DNA from: Actinomycetes bacterium
GTDB taxonomy: Bacteria > Actinomycetota > Coriobacteriia > Coriobacteriales > Eggerthellaceae
Length of the DNA: 61,563 bases
Reading direction: 5' to 3'
Assembly (NCBI GenBank): GCA_023460315.1
Contig: JAEWQO010000074.1
Coordinates: forward strand, 1-61,563
The notes under the pieces were generated by a model, which searched no databases, was not told the origin of the DNA, and saw only the letters and a program-made list of their open reading frames with translations. Position numbers and translations under genes: made by a program. This document shows positions 35,537 through 43,900 of this stretch, one piece after another; the stretch's first letter is position 1; each line of letters starts with the position of its first letter.

Positions 35537-35814
35537 ACCGACGGAGTCTCCTTCATCACCTTGAGAATGGCCGCATATATCTCACGCAGGTTCTCGTTGT
35601 ACAAGGGACCCTCGTTATAGCTGTTCACCTTCGCGAAAATCTCCTCTTCGCGCTTGGGATCATACAGACCCAGATGCACGCCGGGCTTGAGCCCGCGGAT
35701 GACCAACGAATGGCCGGCGCGCTTGTTCAACAACGCGACGATCTGACGATCGATCTCGTCAATCTTGGCACGATGTTCTTGTATCTCCGGGAAGGAGCTG
35801 CTTTCCTCAGACAT
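35533..35814 (-). CDS. Chorismate mutase (AroQ type)
   Basis: A small helical AroQ-class mutase (93 aa) converting chorismate to prephenate. The motif H-R-A-K-I-D-E-I-D-R-Q-I-V-A-L-L-N-K-R is the family signature, with the active-site Arg and Lys in place; Y-D-P-K-R-E-E-E-I and the C-terminal helix follow. The start at 35814 has AGAGGAAAG upstream. The four-base overlap with the DAHP synthase gene suggests translational coupling and a complex of the two enzymes, as known in other Actinobacteria. Confidence 0.88.
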   Translation of the reverse strand: MSEESSSFPEIQEHRAKIDEIDRQIVALLNKRAGHSLVIRGLKPGVHLGLYDPKREEEIFAKVNSYNEGPLYNENLREIYAAILKVMKETPSV

Positions 35815-35927
35815 CGGCTTTCCTCTCACAATCATAGAGCGGTAACGAGCATGGCCGGATGCCCGGTGGCATACGGCCCTCGTGTGGGAAACATAATAGC
35901 AAAAGCGGCCCGCGGAAGGAACACGCG

Positions 35928-36863
35928 CTAGGGAAGCAAGCCCATCGACTCGAGGACGAAATAGCCGATGACAAGAATGCCCACCACGATGCGGTACCAG
36001 CCGAACACCGTGAAGTCGTTCTTCTTGATGTAGCCCATGAGAAACTTGATGGACAGGATTGATACCACGAAGGCGGAGAGCACACCCACGGCAAGCACGA
36101 CGATCTCGGTCTGCGTCATGGCAAGGCCTGCCAAGACAAACTTCACGGCCTTCACAAGGCCCCAGCCCAGCATCACGGGAATGGCCAGGAAGAACGTGAA
36201 CTCGGTGGCCGCGGTGCGCGAGCAGCCCGCCAGCATGCCGCCGATGATGGTGGAGCCCGAACGGCTGGTTCCGGGGATCATGGCCAGCACCTGGAAGCAT
36301 CCGATTTTGAGCGCCGTCTTCCAGTCGATCTCGTCGACGTCGTTGATCTTGAACAGCGATGCCTCGGCCTGCGCCGTCGCGTCCGCCTGCGACACGCGGG
36401 CATGGCGCCCCCGCGGCGCCTCGAGCGCGGCTTCGGCCTCGCGAAGGCGACGGCGGTTGCGCCGCTCGAGGACGATGAATATCACGCCGTAGACGATGAG
36501 CGTCGTCGCGACGGTGATCTTGTTGTAGAAATGCTCGTTGACCCAATCGTCGAACAGCATTCCCAAAATGGCGGCGGGAATGCACCCCACGGCCACCATG
36601 CCCCACAAACGCCAGGTGCTTTTGCGCTCACGCGGCGTCTTCTTGGGAGAGAACGGGTTGAGCTTGTGGAAGTACAGGATGAGCACGGCCAGGATGGCGC
36701 CGAGCTGGATAACCACGAGGAACAGGGCGAGGAACTGGTCCGACACCTGCAGCTTGACGAATTCGTCCACCAGGATCATGTGACCGGTCGAGGAGATAGG
36801 CAGCCATTCGGTGATGCCCTCCACAATGCCGAGGAGGAGGGATTTCAGAACTTCGAATATCAT
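35928..36863 (-). CDS. uppP: Undecaprenyl-diphosphatase
   Basis: A multi-pass membrane BacA/UppP enzyme (311 aa) that dephosphorylates undecaprenyl diphosphate for cell-wall synthesis and can confer bacitracin resistance. G-I-V-E-G-I-T-E-W-L-P-I-S-S-T-G-H (residues 12-28) and the second motif P-G-T-S-R-S-G-S-T are intact. The loop between them carries a longer charged insert (about residues 133-175) than in E. coli. I use the ATG at 36863; a GTG six bases upstream is possible. Confidence 0.93.
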   Translation of the reverse strand: MIFEVLKSLLLGIVEGITEWLPISSTGHMILVDEFVKLQVSDQFLALFLVVIQLGAILAVLILYFHKLNPFSPKKTPRERKSTWRLWGMVAVGCIPAAILGMLFDDWVNEHFYNKITVATTLIVYGVIFIVLERRNRRRLREAEAALEAPRGRHARVSQADATAQAEASLFKINDVDEIDWKTALKIGCFQVLAMIPGTSRSGSTIIGGMLAGCSRTAATEFTFFLAIPVMLGWGLVKAVKFVLAGLAMTQTEIVVLAVGVLSAFVVSILSIKFLMGYIKKNDFTVFGWYRIVVGILVIGYFVLESMGLLP

Positions 36864-37169
36864 GCGCACACTTTCTTGTCGTCAAGGGTCCATGCAGGGC
36901 GATTCAACGCTTGGAATTGTACACGAGTGCCACCGGCGGCAGGGAAAATACAGACAGTGCCCATTTGCGTTGACACGGGCACAGAAGCCCCGAACCGAAA
37001 GGCAGGGCAGCGCCGAACGCCGCGGATCAACGATCAAAACGCCATCCCGCCTCACCAAGCCCTCACACATGCGGCATGATGGAGGACGCGAGCGGCCCCA
37101 CCCTTCAAGTTGCGCCGGATTACCACTATACTATGTCTCAGAAGAACCGATTTGCGAAGGGAAGAGGCC

Positions 37170-37394
37170 ATGCCTTCCATGCCTGTGCCGAAAAGAGGCA
37201 AGATAAAAGAACTGACCGATGAGGACCTGCAGGGACTCGACTTGAAGAAGATCTCTTGCCGCAGTTGCAGCGGTTACGGCAACTGCGGCTACAAAACCTA
37301 CCATATGTACAAAGGCCGCGTCGTCTCGATTTGCAACCAGCGCAAGGATGCGCTGATGAAACAGCACACGGAAGAAACGACGAGCAATACGTGA
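37170..37394 (+). CDS. Small Cys-containing protein (74 aa)
   Basis: Family not recognised. Four cysteines (C-R-S-C, N-C-G and I-C-N-Q) could hold zinc or an Fe-S cluster. The rest is basic and Lys-rich. The ATG at 37170 follows GGAAGAGG. It is 250 nt upstream of guaA in the same direction. That interval shows no further gene. Confidence 0.6.
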   Translation: MPSMPVPKRGKIKELTDEDLQGLDLKKISCRSCSGYGNCGYKTYHMYKGRVVSICNQRKDALMKQHTEETTSNT

Positions 37395-37648
37395 CTCGCC
37401 TCCTCGCACGCGACGAGAACAGTCTGTCTGCAAAACCCGTGCAGGCCGGTGTGCGACCGGCTTTCGGAGGGTCTTTTCGGGTACCATGAAAGGCACGGTT
37501 CTGACGGCGAAGCCCTTGCGTCCTTCCTGCGGAAAGCGGCGCATTCCGGCAGAGAGCCATTGTGTTTCGCGTTGGCACGATCGGCAGCCTGAGCCCATAA
37601 ACTCGCACCACAAGACTTCGAGCCCATCGACAAAAAGGAGCATACCCC

Positions 37649-39244
37649 GTGACAACCGCACCCTCCGACCAGAAAGTCATCGTCGTCGATTTCGGCGCGC
37701 AATACGGGCAGCTCATCGCCCGCCGCGTGCGTGACCAGCACGTCTATTCCGAAATCGTGCCGTGCGACATCACGGCCAACGAGGTGCGGGCCCTATCTCC
37801 CTCCGCCATTATCCTGTCGGGCGGACCGGCAAGCGTGTACGCCGAGGATGCCCCCTCCCTCGATGCCGAGATTCTTGACCTGGGAATTCCCGTTCTGGGC
37901 TTTTGCTATGGGCAGCAGGTTATGGCGGTTGCACTGGGAGGTGCCGTGGGACACACCGACAAGGGCGAATACGGCCCAGCCCCGCTCACCCGCTGCGACG
38001 GGAAAACCTCAGCGCTTTTGGGCGACACGCCGGCTGAGCAGACCGTATGGATGAGCCATCGCGATGCCGTGAGTGCGGTTCCCGAAGGTTTTGCGGTGAC
38101 ATCTTCCACCAACGTCTGCCCGATCGCCTCGATGGAATGCCCTGAACGGAAGCTGTACGCCACGCAGTTCCACCCCGAGGTGCATCACACGCCCCACGGC
38201 GATGAGATGCTGCATAACTTCCTGTTCGACATTTGTGAGCTTGAGCCCACATGGACGATGGATTCCATCGTCGATGATGCCGTTGCCGCCATCCGCGCAC
38301 AGGTGGGAGACGACCGCGTTATTCTGGGCCTTTCGGGTGGCGTGGATTCATCAGTGGTTGCCGCACTGTGCTCACGCGCCATCGGCAAGCAGTTGACTTG
38401 CGTGTTCGTAAATCACGGATTGCTGCGCAAGAACGAGCCCGAAGAGGTTGAGGCCGTGTTCACTGAGCAGTTCGACGTGGATTTCGTGCATGTGCATGCC
38501 GAGGACCGCTATGCGGCGCTGCTGGATGGCGTGGTGGATCCCGAAGAGAAGCGGCGCATCATCGGATCGCAGTTCTGGCAGGAGTTCTTCGCCGTGGCGC
38601 AGGAACTGGACGGCGTGAAGTTCTTGGCGCAGGGCACCATCTACCCCGACATCATCGAGAGCGGCGCACGCAAGACGGGCGGCAAGGCATCCACCATCAA
38701 GAGCCACCACAACCTCATCCCCTTCCCCGAGGGCGTTCATTTCGACCTGATTGAGCCCTTGGACCACTTCTTCAAGGACGAGGTGCGCGCACTGGGAACG
38801 GCATTGGGACTGCCCGACCACATTGTGCATCGCCAGCCCTTCCCCGGCCCCGGCCTGGCCATCCGCATCATCGGCGCCGTAAGCCCCGAGAAGCTGGAGA
38901 TACTGAAGAACGCCGATGCCATCGTGCGCGAGGAGCTGGATGCCTACAACGCGCGCCTGTTCGAGGAAACCGGCGAGCGCAACAGCGAGCACAGCGTGTG
39001 GCAGTACTTCGCCGTGCTGCCCGACGTGCGCAGCGTGGGCGTCATGGGTGACGAGCGCACCTATGCGCACCCCATCATCCTGCGCGCCGTGGAAAGCAGC
39101 GATGCCATGACGGCCGACTGGGCGAAGCTCCCCTATGAAGTGCTGACGCGCGTGTCAGGCAGGATTGTGGCGGAGGTGCCCGGCGTCAACCGCGTGGCGT
39201 ACGACATCACAAGCAAGCCGCCGGCAACGATCGAGTGGGAGTAG
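37649..39244 (+). CDS. guaA: GMP synthase (glutamine-hydrolysing); element insertion site
   Basis: Converts XMP to GMP (531 aa). The glutaminase domain comes first (G-F-C-Y-G-Q-Q nucleophile Cys, F-H-P-E-V-H catalytic His/Glu), then the ATP pyrophosphatase with P-loop L-S-G-G-V-D-S-S and the C-terminal dimerisation domain ending P-P-A-T-I-E-W-E. The start is GTG with AAAAGGAG upstream. The 3' end is a well-known integration target for genomic islands, and an integrase module follows within 1.4 kb. Confidence 0.95.
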   Translation: MTTAPSDQKVIVVDFGAQYGQLIARRVRDQHVYSEIVPCDITANEVRALSPSAIILSGGPASVYAEDAPSLDAEILDLGIPVLGFCYGQQVMAVALGGAVGHTDKGEYGPAPLTRCDGKTSALLGDTPAEQTVWMSHRDAVSAVPEGFAVTSSTNVCPIASMECPERKLYATQFHPEVHHTPHGDEMLHNFLFDICELEPTWTMDSIVDDAVAAIRAQVGDDRVILGLSGGVDSSVVAALCSRAIGKQLTCVFVNHGLLRKNEPEEVEAVFTEQFDVDFVHVHAEDRYAALLDGVVDPEEKRRIIGSQFWQEFFAVAQELDGVKFLAQGTIYPDIIESGARKTGGKASTIKSHHNLIPFPEGVHFDLIEPLDHFFKDEVRALGTALGLPDHIVHRQPFPGPGLAIRIIGAVSPEKLEILKNADAIVREELDAYNARLFEETGERNSEHSVWQYFAVLPDVRSVGVMGDERTYAHPIILRAVESSDAMTADWAKLPYEVLTRVSGRIVAEVPGVNRVAYDITSKPPATIEWE

Positions 39245-39775
39245 GCCGATAGGGTTCTGACCTGCACTTTTGAGTGCCGCACTGTGCCGCTGAGTTTCGT
39301 TTCGTACGAGAGTCATGGCAAAGCCGCCAGCGACGGCGGTGAGTAAATACGATGATTTAGCCTCCGTTCCCGCGTTGGAACGGAGGCTTTTTCTTTGCCT
39401 TTTTACTTCCTTTCACCTGGGATTTCGTTATTTACTCCCCGTGCTTTAAGGATAGCGGGGTACGGGGCGGTATTCAGGGGAATGGGAGTAAGGATTTATC
39501 CCGAGTGAGTAGACGCGCGGTTTTTGTCCCCGAGGGCGAAAAGGGGCCGTTTCGGGGCCCGTGAAACTCAAATCGAACTCAATAGGCTTTTCGGCGGCCT
39601 CCGCACGGCGTTTTCCCAGGTCGTTAATGGGGAGTAAAGAATCTCGCCGTCCCAAGGAAAGCAGGAGTAATCAGGTGAAATGCCGCGGTGTGCTGCCGTG
39701 TACCGCCATGTAAGCCACCGCGTCATTTACTCCCCATTTATGCCGGAAATGCCTTGGCATGCAATGGGGAGTAAA
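39236..39775. other. Left attachment region with GGGGAGTAAA array
   Basis: The guaA end (TGGGAGTAG) is followed by an array of related 10-mers. Exact GGGGAGTAAA copies are at 39431-39440 (minus), 39629-39638 (plus), 39726-39735 (minus) and 39766-39775 (plus); near copies start near 39338, 39484 and 39664. The last two exact copies form a 13-bp inverted repeat (TTTACTCCCCATT). The stretch 39245-39862 holds no gene. The array fits arm-type integrase binding sites. At about 39321-39347 a K-P-P-A-T-coding sequence resembles a decayed guaA end. Confidence 0.6.
39359..39391 (+). terminator. Intrinsic terminator downstream of guaA
   Basis: AGCCTCCGTTCC pairs with GGAACGGAGGCT around a 6-nt loop, followed by a T-rich tail (TTTTTCTTT). 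It lies about 115 nt beyond the guaA stop and inside the attachment region, so it may be brought by the element. Confidence 0.85.
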
Positions 39776-39862
39776 AACTCAACAGACGCAGGAACAGGCG
39801 GCGATCGCCGCCTAATCTGGCGTTCTGATTCGATTGCGTTGATTGTAAAAAGCTAGGAGTCG

Positions 39863-40276
39863 CTACAGCGAGGCTTTCCAGTCCTCGTACTCGGCGGCGT
39901 CGATCTCGCCGTTCTCGAGCCGTGCGCGCTTCTCGGCCCACAGTTTGATCGCCATCGCCGCTTTGGGCGCGTGCGGCGCCTTGGGGTTCAAGGAGAGCCC
40001 CGTGCCGTCGGCTGAGGGAACTATGCCGAAGGAGTCCTCGAGTCGCACGAGCAGCGACATGAGGTCGCCCGCGGTCTCGACGCCGTAATCCTTGAGGGCG
40101 TTGACGGATACGCCGAGCGCTGCGGCGATGGATTCAAGCAGCTCGGGCTTCACGGCGCGGATGCCGCTCTCGTAGTGGCGCACGGCTCCCTCGGTCAAGC
40201 CGACGGTCTCGGCGAGCTGCGCCTGCGTCACGCACCGCAACTTGCGGTAACGCCTTATGTTCTCGCCTACGGACAT
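39863..40276 (-). CDS. XRE-family repressor
   Basis: A 137-aa regulator. Residues 1-65 are a Cro/C1-type helix-turn-helix (Q-A-Q-L-A-E-T-V-G-L-T-E-G-A-V-R-H-Y-E-S-G); the rest is a helical tail. The ATG at 40276 follows AGGAGGAGG. It is divergent from the excisionase-integrase genes. Its own promoter (TTGCGT-17-TAAGAT on the minus strand) overlaps the GTAC operator repeats, so it probably controls itself and excision. Confidence 0.82.
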   Translation of the reverse strand: MSVGENIRRYRKLRCVTQAQLAETVGLTEGAVRHYESGIRAVKPELLESIAAALGVSVNALKDYGVETAGDLMSLLVRLEDSFGIVPSADGTGLSLNPKAPHAPKAAMAIKLWAEKRARLENGEIDAAEYEDWKASL

Positions 40277-40318
40277 GCACCCTCCTCCTGGAATTACGTA
40301 CCCGCACATCTTATCAGC

Positions 40319-40398
40319 GTACGCAAATGTACGCAATTCTATTGACAGTACAGATATGTACGTCTACTCTCAATCTGTAAACCGTACGTATCCGTACG
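40319..40398. promoter_or_regulatory. Divergent control region with three GTAC-N6-GTACG operators
   Basis: Copies start at 40319, 40348 and 40384, each GTAC, six bases, GTACG. The middle copy lies just behind TTGACA (40342-40347) of the rightward promoter (TACTCT at 40365-40370, 17-nt spacer); the first overlaps the leftward promoter. Occupation of these sites should block both promoters. A fourth copy with the same spacing lies at 55470. Confidence 0.75.
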
Positions 40399-40416
40399 CA
40401 GTTGATAGGAGGAGCC

Positions 40417-40620
40417 ATGGACGAGAAGGTGGCGAAGACGCCGAGGCCGCACATGCTGGACGCCGACGAGGTCGCGGAGCTGCTGAGGATCAAGAAAGGC
40501 AGCGCCTACGAGGTGATCAGGAAGATAAACGCCGAGCAGGAGGCGCGCGGGCGCGTGGTGATCCGCGGGCGCGTTAGAAGCGACGTCTTCGACGCCCTGT
40601 ACTTCCCGGAGGTGGACTGA
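40417..40620 (+). CDS. xis: Excisionase / helix-turn-helix DNA-binding protein
   Basis: A 67-aa protein with the excisionase-type fold (D-A-D-E-V-A-E-L-L-R-I-K-K-G-S-A-Y-E-V-I-R). AGGAGGAG precedes the ATG at 40417. It ends one base before the integrase ATG. Such proteins bend DNA at the attachment site and direct the integrase to excision. It is under the operator-controlled rightward promoter. Confidence 0.78.
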   Translation: MDEKVAKTPRPHMLDADEVAELLRIKKGSAYEVIRKINAEQEARGRVVIRGRVRSDVFDALYFPEVD

Positions 40621-40621
40621 C

Positions 40622-41692
40622 ATGCCCGTGTACAAGGATGACAACAACGGCACGTTCTACGTGCAGTGCTACTACCGCGATGCTCGCGGCTCGAAGCGCC
40701 ACAAGACGAAGCGCGGCTTCTCCTCCGAAGTAGAGGCCGCAGTGTGGGAGGGCCAGTTCAAGAGCCTTAACGGCGGGGCCATGGACATGACGTTCTCCGA
40801 GTTCGTCGAGGTGTACGCCTCCGAGGTGAAGCCGCGCATACGCGAGCACACGTGGATCACCAAGGAGTACATCATCAACGACAAGCTCGTGCCGTTCTTC
40901 GGGGACATGCGCATGTGCGACGTGAGGCCGATCGACGTCATCAGGTGGCAAAACGAGCTAACCGGGCACCGGGACTCCGACGGGAAGCCCTGGGCACCGA
41001 CGTACCTGCGCACGGTAAACAACCAACTCAACGCCATCTTCAACCATGCCGAACGCTACTATGGCCTTACCAACAACCCGGTGCGCAGGGTCGACAAGAT
41101 AGGCTCGAAGAAGGGCGGTGAGATGCAGTTCTGGACCAAGGACGAGTACCTGAGGTTCAGCGAGGCTGTCATGGACAAGCCGCTCTCGTTCCATGCCTTC
41201 GAGCTGCTGTATTGGACGGGCATCCGCTGCGGCGAGCTTCTGGCGCTCACGCCGTCTGACTTCATGCTGGAGAGCTCGCGTCTGCGCATCAACAAGTCGT
41301 ACCAGAGCCTCCACGGCGTGGACACTGTGACCGACCCCAAGACGCCCAAGTCGGTGCGCACGATTGTCATGCCCGCCTTCCTGCGCGACGAGATGGCGGA
41401 CTTCATCGAGCTGCGTGACGACGTTGCGCCCGACGAGCGCCTGTTCGCCGTGACCAAGCACTTCCTGGCCCACGAGATGGAGCGCGGGTGCAAGGCGTCG
41501 GGAGTGAAGCGCATCCGCATACACGACATACGCCACAGCCATGTGAGCCTGCTGATTGAGATGGGCTTCTCCGCGCTGGCCATCGCCGAGCGCATGGGCC
41601 ACGAGGCGGTGGACATCACCTACCGCTACGCGCACCTGTTCCCCACGAAGCAGGACGAGATGGCCGTCGCCCTTGACGGAGCGAGGGGGTAA
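40622..41692 (+). CDS. int: Tyrosine recombinase (integrase)
   Basis: A 356-aa site-specific recombinase. Residues 1-50 are a Tn916-type arm-binding domain, 55-150 the SAM-like core-binding domain, and the rest the catalytic domain: R in G-I-R-C-G-E-L-L, H-D-I-R-H-S-H, G-H and the nucleophile Y in D-I-T-Y-R-Y-A-H-L. All catalytic residues are present. It directly follows the excisionase gene and would act at the guaA 3' end. Confidence 0.93.
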   Translation: MPVYKDDNNGTFYVQCYYRDARGSKRHKTKRGFSSEVEAAVWEGQFKSLNGGAMDMTFSEFVEVYASEVKPRIREHTWITKEYIINDKLVPFFGDMRMCDVRPIDVIRWQNELTGHRDSDGKPWAPTYLRTVNNQLNAIFNHAERYYGLTNNPVRRVDKIGSKKGGEMQFWTKDEYLRFSEAVMDKPLSFHAFELLYWTGIRCGELLALTPSDFMLESSRLRINKSYQSLHGVDTVTDPKTPKSVRTIVMPAFLRDEMADFIELRDDVAPDERLFAVTKHFLAHEMERGCKASGVKRIRIHDIRHSHVSLLIEMGFSALAIAERMGHEAVDITYRYAHLFPTKQDEMAVALDGARG

Positions 41693-41697
41693 GAAGG

Positions 41698-42123
41698 ATG
41701 CCGTGCGAGAACAGCGCCCGCAAGCGCAGCAAGACGATGGCGTTCCGCTGCACGCCCGAGGAGCACAAGCTCATATGCGAGATGGCCGCCTGGAGCGGCA
41801 TGAGCAGGCAGGACTACATCATCGCCAGGCTCACCGATACCCAGGTCGAGGTGAGGCCCTCCGTGAGCGTGCAGAAGGCGCTAAAGGACTCGATGGCGGC
41901 ACTGGCAAGGGAAGTGAGCCTGGCAGCCTCCTACGGCGAACTGAGCGAGTCTCTGCAGCAGAGACTCGGGCTCGTTATGAGGTTCTTCCTGGCGCTCGGC
42001 GAGGAGGTCGACGATTCGGTGTCTGAACCGTTGGAGCGGGCCGCGCCTTTGAAAGGGCCAGCGACGGCCGTAATGGATGCAGAATCCAACACCGCAAGCA
42101 TCTTCGGGATGGGACGCGGATAG
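41698..42123 (+). CDS. MobC-like / ribbon-helix-helix accessory protein
   Basis: A 141-aa protein with a basic start (R-K-R-S-K-T) and a MobC-type ribbon-helix-helix (M-A-F-R-C-T-P-E-E-H-K-L-I, then S-G-M-S-R-Q-D-Y-I-I-A-R-L). Such proteins bind nicking sites and assist relaxases. It is unusual that it sits next to the integrase, 16 kb from the relaxase, which has its own MobC. It converges on the DUF262 gene with a 3-nt gap. Confidence 0.65.
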   Translation: MPCENSARKRSKTMAFRCTPEEHKLICEMAAWSGMSRQDYIIARLTDTQVEVRPSVSVQKALKDSMAALAREVSLAASYGELSESLQQRLGLVMRFFLALGEEVDDSVSEPLERAAPLKGPATAVMDAESNTASIFGMGRG

Positions 42124-42126
42124 GGC

Positions 42127-43830
42127 TTAACGCCAGACCTCCAGCGCCTTGCCCGCAAGCCATTCGGCGCGGTCGGCGATATCGCTCTCGTCCCAAGACT
42201 CCTTCTCCAGGGCGCCGGCCATTGTTGCAAGACCAGCAGCACAAAGGGCCATGCCGTCCTTGTATCCCTTTCCCTGCTTCTTGGTGGTCCAATCGGCATC
42301 GCGGATGGAGGCGTTGAGCGAATGCGTGATGATGGCGAGGTTGCCGAGCGTGAGGAGCTTCCTGTCCCTTTGTGCGGCGGCCTCGTCGTCGAGGGCTCCC
42401 CATTTGTTTCGCCACTTCTTGGGCATCATGTGCTCGAGGGTGTACTGGTTGAACCCAAGCAAAGCCGTGCTGCTCATGCCAGGGCGAATGGCGCTTTCCA
42501 GAAGATAAAGGACGCCCTTGGACTGAAGGTTGTACAGGCACGACTTTTCGAACGCCGCTCGGACCTCGGCGTCGCCGGGCATGTACGTCGTCGCTTCCTC
42601 ATTTGCTTCAAGCGCCTTCCTCAGGGCCTCCGCGTCCTTCACCTCGTTCAGGATCAGCGAGGTGAACAGCCTGTTGTAGTTCTTCGTGGTCGCCTGGACC
42701 AGCATCCGGCGGACGATGTAGCTCTCGAGCAGGGCGTAGACCCCGGATATCTCGCCCGCAGGCTCCGCGTTCTTGCGAACGTAGAGCACATACGGGATGA
42801 GCGTCGAGTTCTTGAGGCCGAATATCAGCACGTTCAGCCGCTCGACGCCGGGGGTGGATGGGATGTCCGCATAGCAGCAGCCTGGGTCGAACGTGGACTC
42901 GAACACCTCGGCATAGTCCTTCATGCTGGCGAGGATCTCGTCCTTGTCGCCGTTGCAGTACCTGGCGATGAAGTCCTTGTAGGACTGGAAGAGGTTGGAC
43001 GTGCGCGAATAGAAGAGCTTGTCCTCGGTCGTGACGGCGCGTTTCTTGTCCTGAACCAGAATCTGAAGGAAGGCGTCGAAGAAGAGGTCGACGAGCGTGC
43101 GCTTGATGCGCCCGGTGACGATCTCCTGCTCCCAATACTCCCTCTTCTCCACCGTGGGCTCGAAGACGTCTTCCCAGCACTCCTTGAACGCGCGCTCGTT
43201 CTCGCGGTTAAAGAAGTAGTTCTTGAGGAGCTCCGCCGTCGTCAGGCGCACTCCGAGCGAGTTGATGGTGTCGAATATCTGCTGCTCGTCCTCGCCCTCG
43301 GTGAGGTCTATGCAGACGAACTGGACGTTCGACTTGATCGTGTTCCTGTCGATCTTCTCCGGGTCGACGTTCTTGAGGAAGTAATTGTAGGCGCGGACGA
43401 TGGCCGAGGATCCCTCAATGGGCTCGCAGCCCGTGGCGCTGACGACCTTCTCGAAATCCTGCCGGTCGTACTTGCCGTGCCTTAGGGCAACCTCGCCGGT
43501 CTCCAGAACGAAGTCTCGCTCGAACAGCCTGCCGGCGTCGATTTTCGCGCAGAGCGCCTTGAAGAAGACGACCATGGTCGTGAGGCGCTGCTGGCCGTCG
43601 ATGACGGTGCGAACCTCGGACACTTCGGACCAGGTATTGCCGGAGGAAACCTGTTTCAGGATGATGGAGCCCAGGAAATAGGGTCGCTTTGAAGCCGTGA
43701 CGAATTCCATGTCGCCGAGGAAGCGCTCCCATTGCTCTTCCCCCCAGACGTACGCCCTTTGGTAGAAGGGTATTTCGAGCAGGCGCGATCCATTGAACAC
43801 GCCGCTTATCGTAGATTTTCCTGCATCCAT
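42127..43830 (-). CDS. DUF262/DUF1524 (GmrSD-like) nuclease
   Basis: A 567-aa protein of the type IV restriction GmrSD group. The N-terminal DUF262 domain has I-P-F-Y-Q-R-A-Y-V-W and V-I-D-G-Q-Q-R-L-T-T (DGQQR, ParB-like NTPase motif, near residue 78). The C-terminal DUF1524/His-Me finger part has L-E-H-M-M-P-K-K-W and L-G-N-L-A-I-I-T. Known members cut modified phage DNA. It is the last gene of the cargo operon, 70 nt after the SNF2 gene, and probably the nuclease of that system or an independent defence gene. Confidence 0.85.
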   Translation of the reverse strand: MDAGKSTISGVFNGSRLLEIPFYQRAYVWGEEQWERFLGDMEFVTASKRPYFLGSIILKQVSSGNTWSEVSEVRTVIDGQQRLTTMVVFFKALCAKIDAGRLFERDFVLETGEVALRHGKYDRQDFEKVVSATGCEPIEGSSAIVRAYNYFLKNVDPEKIDRNTIKSNVQFVCIDLTEGEDEQQIFDTINSLGVRLTTAELLKNYFFNRENERAFKECWEDVFEPTVEKREYWEQEIVTGRIKRTLVDLFFDAFLQILVQDKKRAVTTEDKLFYSRTSNLFQSYKDFIARYCNGDKDEILASMKDYAEVFESTFDPGCCYADIPSTPGVERLNVLIFGLKNSTLIPYVLYVRKNAEPAGEISGVYALLESYIVRRMLVQATTKNYNRLFTSLILNEVKDAEALRKALEANEEATTYMPGDAEVRAAFEKSCLYNLQSKGVLYLLESAIRPGMSSTALLGFNQYTLEHMMPKKWRNKWGALDDEAAAQRDRKLLTLGNLAIITHSLNASIRDADWTTKKQGKGYKDGMALCAAGLATMAGALEKESWDESDIADRAEWLAGKALEVWR

Positions 43831-43900
43831 CCTTGTGTACCTGTCTATCCTTCGCGGTTATTGCCGGTATGTCGATTTCGCTGATGCGACATTCTGGCTC

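Noticed and set aside
35815..36606. Long open frame extending upstream of chorismate mutase
   Set aside because: It is antisense-frame coding shadow over uppP; the chorismate mutase family begins at 35814 with a ribosome-binding site.
39245..39862. tRNA gene as the integration target
   Set aside because: No tRNA cloverleaf is visible; the target is the guaA 3' end.
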